Below are positions 1 to 5,809 of a stretch of 6,525 nt of DNA, piece after piece; the stretch's first letter is position 1; each line of letters begins with the position of its first letter. The notes under the pieces were generated by a model that was not told where the DNA came from, searched no databases, and worked only from the letters and a program-made list of their open reading frames with translations. The DNA is from Candidatus Eiseniibacteriota bacterium. Its GTDB lineage: Bacteria > Eisenbacteria > RBG-16-71-46 > SZUA-252. Both the position numbers and the translations under genes were made by a program. Location of the stretch: assembly GCA_016880395.1 (NCBI GenBank), contig JAEHDN010000078.1:1-6525 (forward strand), written 5' to 3'.

Positions 1-377
1 GTCCAGGGCATCGGCGGCAGGATGGGCGAGCCGTCTTTCCGAACGCCCGAGCGGAGAGCGCGCTCGATCTCGACGTTGGTCCAGGTGCCGAGCCCGGTCT
101 CCCCGTCCGGCGTCAGGTTGCGCGCATAGGAGACGCCCCACGGCCCGCGCCATCCCAGCTCGCTCCCGGAGAGCCGGCGACTGAAATCGGGTTTCCCGTA
201 GAACGCGCCCGGCGTGTGGCAGTCGTTGCATCCCCCGATCGTGGCGATGTACTCCCCGCGCTGGAGCGGGGTCATGGGCGTGGCGGCCTTCTCCTCGGGC
301 TGCTTCGAGGAGGGAACGGCGCACGAGGTGCCGAGCACGAGAACGAGGCAGACAGGCATCAGCCGACGAATCGTCAT
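1..377 (-). CDS. c-type cytochrome, exported, probable lipoprotein (partial)
   Basis: This gene starts at ATG 377-375 and runs off the left edge, so 125 codons are visible. The first ~20 residues are a hydrophobic export signal (LVLVLGTSCA). Cys19 could be lipidated, but the lipobox is imperfect because Gly replaces the usual Leu/Ala/Val at -3. One heme c attachment site, CNDCH, lies at residues 50-54 after GEYIATIGG. The later NLTPDGETGLGTWT block (88-101) and the PPMPW segment (121-125), whose Met is a candidate axial ligand, are typical of small cytochrome c domains that take electrons from periplasmic dehydrogenases. The start overlaps the permease stop as ATGA, and a strong GGAGGA lies six bases upstream, so the two are almost certainly co-translated. 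The electron donor is unknown, and a second heme domain could lie beyond the edge. Confidence 0.85.
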   Translation of the reverse strand, partial: MTIRRLMPVCLVLVLGTSCAVPSSKQPEEKAATPMTPLQRGEYIATIGGCNDCHTPGAFYGKPDFSRRLSGSELGWRGPWGVSYARNLTPDGETGLGTWTNVEIERALRSGVRKDGSPILPPMPW

Positions 378-1201
378 CGATGTCCTCCCATCATGGAGTG
401 CGCGCCCGGACGCGGCGCTTCGTGCCCCCGCACATCGAGGGCGACCCAGATCACCAGTGCGAGCACCACGGCCACCGCCACGCCGCGGATGAGGCGATCA
501 CCGCGGCGGATCGCGAGATGCGCTCCGAGAAAGCCTCCCAGGAGCTGCGCGGCGGCCATCGGAATCGCGAGGCCCCAGAGAATCATGCCGCCGCGCGCGA
601 AGAAGACGAGCGCGGCCACGTTCGAGGCGAAGTTCAGCACCTTGGCGTTGGCCGTGGCGCGGGTGAGCGGCAGATGAACGAGCGCGGCGTAGCCGGCGAT
701 GATGAAGGTCCCGGTGCCTGGTCCAAAGAAGCCGTCGTAGGCACCGATCGCGAGCGCGAACCCGGCGACGAGAAGGTCGCGCTTCGGCACTGGTCCCGTT
801 CGCTCGCGGGGCTGAAGCCGGCCGCTTGCGAAGAGGAATCCCACGATGAGGAGGAGCGCCAGCACGATCGGGCGGAGCACGCCCGGCGCGAGGCGCAGCG
901 CGAGCGACGTGCCGAGCGCCGAGCCCACGAATCCGAGCGGGAACGCGATCCGCGCGAGCCGGCCGTCCACGAGGCCGGCGTGACGGTAGCGCAGGATGGC
1001 GGCGAAGGAGCCGAACGAGGACTGCCCCTTGTTCGTGCCGAGCGCCTGATGCGGCGAGAGCCCAGCGGCGAGGAGCGCCGGGACCGTGATGAGCCCGCCC
1101 CCTCCCGCGATCGCGTCGACAGTCCCGCCGCAGAGAGCGGCCACGCAGAGGAGCGCGACGTGCCCCGCCGAGAGGCCCTGCGTCATCGTGTCGAGCGGCA
1201 T
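374..1201 (-). CDS. TSUP (TauE/SafE/YfcA-like) membrane permease
   Basis: This is an inner-membrane permease of the 4-toluene sulfonate uptake (TSUP) family, whose members export or import sulfite, sulfonates and other small organic anions. From ATG 1201 it is 275 residues, close to E. coli YfcA (about 270). The two family half-repeats are visible. The first has TVDAIAGGGGLITVPALL (27-44) and GTNKGQ (55-60); the second has GAYDGFFGPGTGTF (153-166) and TANAKVLNFASN (183-194). Hydrophobic helices fill most of the rest, including runs near 112-125, 144-153, 206-221 and 239-255. The frame stays open to GTG 1228, but that codon sits directly upstream of a -10-like element, so ATG 1201 (or ATG 1186) is preferred. 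No start has a good Shine-Dalgarno site. The C-terminus is His/Met-containing (GHEAPRPGAHSMMGGHR), and its last codons also carry the ribosome site of the cytochrome. Family is secure; the substrate is not. Confidence 0.9.
   Translation of the reverse strand: MPLDTMTQGLSAGHVALLCVAALCGGTVDAIAGGGGLITVPALLAAGLSPHQALGTNKGQSSFGSFAAILRYRHAGLVDGRLARIAFPLGFVGSALGTSLALRLAPGVLRPIVLALLLIVGFLFASGRLQPRERTGPVPKRDLLVAGFALAIGAYDGFFGPGTGTFIIAGYAALVHLPLTRATANAKVLNFASNVAALVFFARGGMILWGLAIPMAAAQLLGGFLGAHLAIRRGDRLIRGVAVAVVLALVIWVALDVRGHEAPRPGAHSMMGGHR
383..388 (-). promoter_or_regulatory. Shine-Dalgarno site for the cytochrome gene
   Basis: GGAGGA lies inside the last codons of the permease gene (the Gly-Gly of MMGGHR), six bases before ATG 377. 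It fixes the cytochrome start and supports translational coupling across the ATGA overlap. Confidence 0.7.
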
Positions 1202-1219
1202 CGGAGGGCCATGCGCCGG

Positions 1220-1247
1220 ATTATGCACGGAGCGGAGCCGAGGGCAA
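1220..1247 (-). promoter_or_regulatory. putative sigma-70-type promoter for the permease/cytochrome pair
   Basis: On the minus strand TTGCCC (plus 1242-1247; four of six matches to TTGACA) is followed after 16 bases by CATAAT (plus 1220-1225; five of six matches to TATAAT). Predicted transcription would begin near 1212-1213, downstream of the in-frame GTG at 1228 and shortly before ATG 1201. The site overlaps the opposite-facing promoter of the PhzF gene. It was found by eye, and chance matches are possible. Confidence 0.4.
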
Positions 1248-1253
1248 GCGGCG

Positions 1254-1262
1254 TGGTATGCT
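1254..1262 (+). promoter_or_regulatory. putative extended -10 promoter for the phzF-like gene
   Basis: TGG-TATGCT is an extended -10 (TGn followed by TANNNT), with no recognisable -35. Transcription would start about seven bases downstream, at 1269-1270, exactly where an in-frame GTG lies. That geometry matches leaderless messages described in Deinococcus and actinobacteria. If correct, the isomerase starts at GTG 1270 rather than ATG 1258, since that ATG lies inside the -10. Confidence 0.35.
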
Positions 1263-2163
1263 CCGGCCCGTGAGCGCCACCCGTGCCGCGATCATCGACG
1301 CATTCACCCGCGCGCCCGGCCAGGGCAACCGGGCCGGCGTCGTGCCCGACGCGGCGGGATTCGACGAAGCCGCGATGCAGCGCCTGGCCGCGGCCGTCGC
1401 GGCGTCGGAGACGGCCTTCATCCTCGAGCCGCCGTCCGGCGCGACGCATCGCCTCCGCTACTTCACGCCCGCCGCGGAGATCGCCTTCTGCGGGCACGCG
1501 ACCGTCGCCACCTTCCACTGGCTGGCCGAGACGGGCGTGGTCGCCCCGGGGCGTTACGTGGTCGACTGCCCCGCGGGGCGCGTGCCGATCGAGGTCGAGA
1601 CGGCCGACGGCGGCGGTGTGCGCGTGTGGATGAATACGCCGCTCTATCCATGGGAGCCCTCGCCCGTCGCCGGGGCGACGCTCATGGGGCTGCTCGGAGG
1701 GAGCCAGGCCATGCGGGACTCCGCGCTCCCCCTCGAGCGGAGCGGGAAGAACGTCTATGTGGCGCTCTCGCGCCGCGCCGATCTCGCGTCGCTCGTGCCC
1801 CGATGGGACGCGCTCGTCTCGGAGGGAGAGCGCCACGGCATCGGCGGCTTCTACGTCTTCACGCGCGACGCGGCCGAGCCGGGAAGCGTGACCCAGGGGC
1901 GCTACTTCGCGCCCGCGTTCGGCATCCGCGAGGACCCGGTCACGGGCTCGGCGAGCGGACCGCTCGCGGAGTACCTCGCGCGCCACAGCGTCCTCGCGCT
2001 GCCTTCCGATGGAGGCGCGGTGCGCGTGCGCGCCGAGCAGGGGGACGCCATGGGCAAGCCTGGCCGGCTGGATCTCGAGGTGACGGGAGCGCCGGGCCGC
2101 GTGGAATCGGTCCGGGTGGGCGGACTCGCCGTGACCGTGCTCGAGGGCTCGCTCCGGGTCTAG
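1258..2163 (+). CDS. PhzF family isomerase/epimerase
   Basis: This is a cytosolic protein of the PhzF fold (two diaminopimelate-epimerase-like halves), 301 residues, the usual family length. Family hallmarks are present: IIDAFTRAPGQGNRAGVV near the N-terminus (12-29), the SETAFI motif whose Glu51 matches the catalytic Glu of PhzF, FTPAAEIAFCGHAT (69-82), and the FGIREDPVTGSASG block (221-234) whose Asp226 matches the second active-site acid. Most PhzF paralogues outside phenazine clusters have no known substrate, and no phenazine genes are nearby, so it should not be called a phenazine enzyme. It stands alone on the plus strand, divergent from the permease and convergent with the methyltransferase. 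No Shine-Dalgarno precedes ATG 1258. In-frame GTG 1270 is a serious alternative start, giving 297 residues, and keeps all motifs. Confidence 0.92.
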   Translation: MLRPVSATRAAIIDAFTRAPGQGNRAGVVPDAAGFDEAAMQRLAAAVAASETAFILEPPSGATHRLRYFTPAAEIAFCGHATVATFHWLAETGVVAPGRYVVDCPAGRVPIEVETADGGGVRVWMNTPLYPWEPSPVAGATLMGLLGGSQAMRDSALPLERSGKNVYVALSRRADLASLVPRWDALVSEGERHGIGGFYVFTRDAAEPGSVTQGRYFAPAFGIREDPVTGSASGPLAEYLARHSVLALPSDGGAVRVRAEQGDAMGKPGRLDLEVTGAPGRVESVRVGGLAVTVLEGSLRV

Positions 2164-2183
2164 CGTCCGGCCGCTCTCCTGCT

Positions 2184-2909
2184 CTAGATCGGCAGGCCCA
2201 CGAACCGAAGCCCCGCCGCGGCGATGTCGCGCTCCCGGACCAGCCGCCGCTCGATCCGGAACACCATCTCCCCGGCCCTTCGCGCGGCCTCCCCGTCCAC
2301 GAGCCGCTCCCAGACGTAGCGATACAGGTAGGGCGCCTCCTCCACGAGCGCGAGATCGAGCCGCTCGCGCGCCGCCGCGAGGATCGAGTGTCCGGTCGGC
2401 AGCGGCGGCTCCCCGGCGTGCTCGCGCCGCCAGCGGCCGAGCGGATTTCCCTCTTCGCCGGCGTCTCCGGCCGCGGCGACGATGCCGGCGGCCGCGAGCA
2501 CGGCCTGGAGATCGTAGAACCAGCGCGCCGTCGGCAGATTGACCCGATCGTATGCGAACTCCTCGGCCACGACCTTCCCGCCCGGCGCGAGCGCGCCGAG
2601 CGCGCGGTCGAGCGCGTCCTCGATGGGCGCGAGATGATGGAGCGAGCGCGTGAAGAGGACGGCGTCGAACGCGCCCCCCCCGTCGTAATGGAGGAAGTCG
2701 CGCTCAACCCATCGCACGCGATCGGCCGCGGCGCCAAGAGGGCGGTCGAGCGCCTCGTCCAGCGCGGTCAGGTCGTAGCCGCGCGCGGCCAGGGCGACGG
2801 ACACGGCGCCGTCGCCGGCTCCGACCTCGAGCAGCCTGGCGGGCGCGGGCGGAAGCACGCGCTCGAGGAACGCGAGGGTCTCCCGGGTCGGGAGGTCGGC
2901 GTCGCTCAC
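2184..2909 (-). CDS. class I SAM-dependent methyltransferase
   Basis: This is a soluble 241-residue Rossmann-fold methyltransferase. The SAM-binding motif I, LLEVGAGDGAVS, is at 26-37, followed by an acidic motif II (TALDEA, Asp51), ERDFLHYD (69-76) and the post-I/II strand FDAVLFTRSLHHL (81-93). The GALAPGGKVVAEEF segment (105-118) is the common 'L.PGG..' turn of Methyltransf_11/25-type enzymes. The C-terminal half, rich in Tyr and Arg (for example YLYRYVWERL, 194-203), is probably the substrate cap and gives no clue to the acceptor. The start is GTG 2909, with only a weak GGTGG upstream. It lies 31 bases after the stop of the flavo/iron-sulfur fusion and is probably on the same transcript. 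The substrate is unknown; the general class is secure. Confidence 0.9.
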   Translation of the reverse strand: MSDADLPTRETLAFLERVLPPAPARLLEVGAGDGAVSVALAARGYDLTALDEALDRPLGAAADRVRWVERDFLHYDGGGAFDAVLFTRSLHHLAPIEDALDRALGALAPGGKVVAEEFAYDRVNLPTARWFYDLQAVLAAAGIVAAAGDAGEEGNPLGRWRREHAGEPPLPTGHSILAAARERLDLALVEEAPYLYRYVWERLVDGEAARRAGEMVFRIERRLVRERDIAAAGLRFVGLPI

Positions 2910-2940
2910 GCAGCCACCGGTGTCGGGGAAGCGCCCCGGA

Positions 2941-5172
2941 TCACCGCGCGTCCTTCCCTTCCCGCATCAGGACCGGCGAGGCGGGCAGGAGGTCGAGCGT
3001 GATCGCGCGGCCGCCGCGGTCGATCTGGCCGAACTGCAGCACGCCGGTGGGACAGCTCTGGACGCAGGCGGAGCAGCGCACGCACTCCGGATCGCGCATG
3101 GGAGCCCCCTTGTTCGCGAAGCTCATCACGTCGATCCCCTGGTGGCAGACGGACGTGCACACGTTGCACGAGATGCACTTCTTCTTGTCCGCGACGATGG
3201 CGAACCGGCTGAAGCGCGCGTACACGTGCATGAGCGCGGCGAGAGGGCAGAAGAAGCGGCACCACACGCGTCCCGAGAACCAGAAGTAGAGGCCGTATCC
3301 GATCACTCCCGCCAGGAAGACGTCGACGAACCACTTGTACGGCGTCTTGAGCCACGGATCGAACACACGGTCCACGACGTTCCCGTCGGGCAGCACCCAT
3401 CCCACGATCCGGACGAGAAGGATCAGCACCGCGATCGCGAGAACCCCCTGCCCCGCCATGTTGAGACGGTTCCAGCCGGGGCCGTGCGGCATCTTGTGGC
3501 GGTGCGTGTCGCCGAGGGTTTCCGCGAGCGCGCCGCAGGAGCAGATCCAGCCGCAGTAGAAGCCCTTCCCGAAGTAGTAGATGCCGATCGGAATCAGCAC
3601 GAAGGTCTGCACGAAGCCGATCGCGATCCAGGCCCAGAGCGGGTCATGGGTGAAGATGTTGTACACGTTGAGCGGCCACGCGAGGATGAGTCCGTAGGCG
3701 CGCCAGTACTCGCGCCCGTGCCCGTACGTCACCTGCGGGAAGAGCGCGTCGGCGAGGCCGCGCGGCAGGAGCCCGTGCTGCCCCATCCAGGGGAGGAGGA
3801 TCTCGGGCAGGAGGAAGAGCGGCAGGATCTGGACCGCGATCAAGGTCCAGGTCTGCACCGTGACGTACGGCGTCTTCCGGCGGCGGATGCGGCGTATCCC
3901 GAACGCCAGGACGATCGTCGAGTAGGCGAGGGTGTACCAGAAGGCGGGACCGGACGCGCTGATCGCGAGAATCCCGGTGAGCGTCCCGGGGTTCGCGACA
4001 TCGCGCGCGAGGGTGCCCCCGGCCCGGACGAGGAGATCGGGGAGATTGAACGGGAACCAGTGGCGCGCGCTGAATACCTGCGTCATGGAGCCGCCCGACT
4101 TCCAGTTGTAGAGCCAGGAGCAGAAGAGCACGAAGAGGGCGAGCGCGGCCCAGCCGGCCGGTCGTAGCTCCCCGGCGATCCGGATGCCCGACCGGCGGAA
4201 GAAATCGAGCGGCGCCTCGCGCCCGATCATGGTGAAGACGACGTCGTTCGGGATCTCCTCCTGTGCGGTTCCCTCGAGGAGAACGCTCCGCTCTCGGATC
4301 TCGCGCACGCGCGTGCCGGGCAGGAGGCGGATCTTCGCCTGGAGTCGCTCCAGGCGCTCGAGGTTCTCCGCCTTCGGGCGCGTGAGCGCATCCTTGCGAT
4401 GGGATAGCGTCACCCGCGCGCCGGCCTCCGCGAGCGCGACCGCGGTCTCGACCGCCGTGTCCCCACCCCCGACCACGAGCACATCGGCTCCCGCGAAGTC
4501 GTTCGGATCGTGGAGACGGTGGTAGACCCGCTCCCGCTCCTCCCCCGGGACGCCGAGCGCGCGATAGGCCCCGCTCCGGCCGATCGCGACGATCGCGCGC
4601 CGAGCCCGGAGCGGTTCCCCACCCTCGCCGTGGACCCGGATCTCCCCCTGTGCGCGCTCGATGCGCGTCGCGTCGAAGGAGGTGACGCGGACCCCCGCCG
4701 CCTCGGCCTGGCGCCGGAGCTCGTCGACCAGGTCCTCCTTGACGGTGGCGCGGACCTGGAGCGATCCCGCCGGGGTCATGGCGAGCGGGTAGGTGTAGAT
4801 CGGCTTCCCCTTCGGAAAGTCGTGGACGGTGGAGAAGGGCTCGCGCGCCTCGAGGATCGCGAACCGGAGGCCGAGGCGCTTCGCCTCGATCGCAGCCGCC
4901 ATGCCGGAGACGCCCGCACCGATGATGACCAGATCGAGGAGGCCTCCGTCCGCCGGGGCAGGCTGCGCTTTCAGATCCGAGGCGACCCGCTCGACGGCGC
5001 GCGCGCCCGAGTCGAGGGAGAGCTTGAGGAGCGGAATGCCGGTGAGATCGCCCGTGACGACCGCGCCGGGCACGGACGTGGAGCCGTCCGCGCGGGCTTC
5101 GGGCAGTGGCTCGACCGTCCCCGCGGGCCAGCGTGTGTGGAGCCAGTGGGCGTAGCGCGCGAGGAGGCTCAT
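2941..5172 (-). CDS. NAD(P)H:FAD oxidoreductase fused to a membrane polyferredoxin
   Basis: This 743-residue protein has three parts. Residues ~30-335 are a pyridine-nucleotide-disulfide-type flavoprotein: FAD motif IIGAGVSGMAAA (83-94) and NAD(P) motif VVGGGDTAVETA (233-244) followed by SHRK (257-260), which suggests NADPH. No CxxC lies between them, so it is not a thioredoxin reductase. The TSVPG...GDLTG element (32-45), normally C-terminal, precedes the FAD motif. About six or seven membrane helices follow (near 340-356, 400-425, 439-460, 491-508, 511-533, 573-595 and 613-633), with CGWICSCG (540-547) and CRFFC (638-642) as in NapH/NosR/CcoG-like proteins. Last is a ferredoxin with CxxCxxCxxxC at 666-676 and 697-707. 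It probably moves electrons from NAD(P)H to an unknown membrane or periplasmic acceptor. ATG 5172 has no clear Shine-Dalgarno. A similar uncharacterised family probably exists in databases. Confidence 0.88.
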   Translation of the reverse strand: MSLLARYAHWLHTRWPAGTVEPLPEARADGSTSVPGAVVTGDLTGIPLLKLSLDSGARAVERVASDLKAQPAPADGGLLDLVIIGAGVSGMAAAIEAKRLGLRFAILEAREPFSTVHDFPKGKPIYTYPLAMTPAGSLQVRATVKEDLVDELRRQAEAAGVRVTSFDATRIERAQGEIRVHGEGGEPLRARRAIVAIGRSGAYRALGVPGEERERVYHRLHDPNDFAGADVLVVGGGDTAVETAVALAEAGARVTLSHRKDALTRPKAENLERLERLQAKIRLLPGTRVREIRERSVLLEGTAQEEIPNDVVFTMIGREAPLDFFRRSGIRIAGELRPAGWAALALFVLFCSWLYNWKSGGSMTQVFSARHWFPFNLPDLLVRAGGTLARDVANPGTLTGILAISASGPAFWYTLAYSTIVLAFGIRRIRRRKTPYVTVQTWTLIAVQILPLFLLPEILLPWMGQHGLLPRGLADALFPQVTYGHGREYWRAYGLILAWPLNVYNIFTHDPLWAWIAIGFVQTFVLIPIGIYYFGKGFYCGWICSCGALAETLGDTHRHKMPHGPGWNRLNMAGQGVLAIAVLILLVRIVGWVLPDGNVVDRVFDPWLKTPYKWFVDVFLAGVIGYGLYFWFSGRVWCRFFCPLAALMHVYARFSRFAIVADKKKCISCNVCTSVCHQGIDVMSFANKGAPMRDPECVRCSACVQSCPTGVLQFGQIDRGGRAITLDLLPASPVLMREGKDAR

Positions 5173-5245
5173 GGCGAGGTCCGGAGGGTGGGCATCATCG
5201 TGGGACTACGGTCGGCGCGGCCCTCCGTGACGCTGAGACCGACGT

Positions 5246-5809
5246 CTAGATGCCGCTCCCGATCTCATTCCACCGCACGATGCGCCACAGTGTGTCCCCC
5301 GGCGCCGTCACGGTGGGCGTGAAGGAGAAGGTCATGGGGTTGGTGGACTGTGCCGTGTACAGGGTGGCCCCGTCGTAGATCTCGATACGGACGTAGTTCA
5401 TCTGGATCATCGCCCATTCCGGGTGCGACACGTCGTCCGACGGGAGCCGCGTCCAGGTTAAGGGCTGCCCGAGGTCCATGACGATGCTTGAGATCGTCGC
5501 GGTCTGCGCGAGCGTCGCGACGTGGTGGATCTCGTCATCGTAGCGAAAGGTGTGCAACGTGCCCGGCGGATCATTGAGGTCCTGCGACGTCCCGACGTAG
5601 CTCGAGTCGTAGAGCTGCTTGGTCTCCACGCTGTCCCGCGCCTCATACGACAGCTTCAGCGACGAGAGCACATTCATCAGCGTGTTCCGCTCCGGATAGC
5701 CGGGATTCTCGGGAGGCGGCTTGACCGGATCGTCATCCCCGCCGCATCCGCCGAGCAGGACCCCCGCTACCACGAGCGTCCCCCACGCCATCCACCGCGC
5801 GCGTCCCAT
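5246..5809 (-). CDS. small lipoprotein, paralogue of the upstream lipoprotein
   Basis: This is a 187-residue predicted lipoprotein. A signal peptide (WMAWGTLVVAGVLLGGC) ends in a good lipobox, LGGC, with Cys22, followed by an acidic stretch, GGDDD, and a Pro-rich linker. The mature domain holds SYEARDSVETKQLYDSSY (54-71), GTSQDLNDPPG (73-83), DDEIHHVATLA (91-101), LPSDDVSHPEW (122-132) and RIEIYDGA (141-148). All of these recur in the preceding gene, so the pair arose by tandem duplication. The helix-then-sheet pattern resembles NTF2-like small lipoproteins, but that assignment is tentative. ATG 5809 overlaps the upstream stop as TGATG, indicating coupled translation. The frame stays open further upstream to 6061, but the extension is antisense-like filler and would bury the signal peptide. 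Function unknown. Confidence 0.85.
   Translation of the reverse strand: MGRARWMAWGTLVVAGVLLGGCGGDDDPVKPPPENPGYPERNTLMNVLSSLKLSYEARDSVETKQLYDSSYVGTSQDLNDPPGTLHTFRYDDEIHHVATLAQTATISSIVMDLGQPLTWTRLPSDDVSHPEWAMIQMNYVRIEIYDGATLYTAQSTNPMTFSFTPTVTAPGDTLWRIVRWNEIGSGI

Noticed and set aside
1202..1228. GTG 1228 as permease start
   Set aside because: It lies immediately upstream of the -10-like CATAAT, has no ribosome site, and adds residues not needed for the family fold. It remains possible if the promoter call is wrong.
380..1273. 297-codon plus-strand frame opposite the permease
   Set aside because: It is a highly charged translation without hydrophobic core patterns, lying antisense to a clear TSUP family gene.
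2164..2183. Bidirectional terminator between the convergent PhzF and methyltransferase genes
   Set aside because: The 20-base gap has no inverted repeat followed by a T-run in either direction.
1183..2737. Two long minus-strand frames opposite PhzF and over the methyltransferase
   Set aside because: They are shadow frames with Arg/Ser-rich translations and no motifs. The PhzF and methyltransferase frames carry family signatures instead.
1086..3002. 638-codon open frame on the plus strand
   Set aside because: It covers the PhzF gene and the antisense of the methyltransferase in another frame. It is Arg/Ala/Gly-rich with no motif and lacks any domain, as expected for a shadow frame in GC-rich DNA.
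2920..4167. 415-codon open frame on the plus strand
   Set aside because: It is antisense to the flavo/iron-sulfur fusion, whose motifs are unmistakable. The translation is a low-complexity charged sequence (Glu, Arg, Asp, His, Pro) with no recognisable domain.
2941..5172. Label of thioredoxin reductase for the fusion protein
   Set aside because: The fold is similar, but the redox-active CxxC between the FAD and NAD(P) motifs is absent, and the C-terminal half is a membrane iron-sulfur domain.
5173..5245. Hairpin (GTCGG...CCGAC) as terminator or riboswitch in the gap before the fusion gene
   Set aside because: The arms are only five bases with a loop of over 20 and no T-tract. No known riboswitch pattern was recognised.
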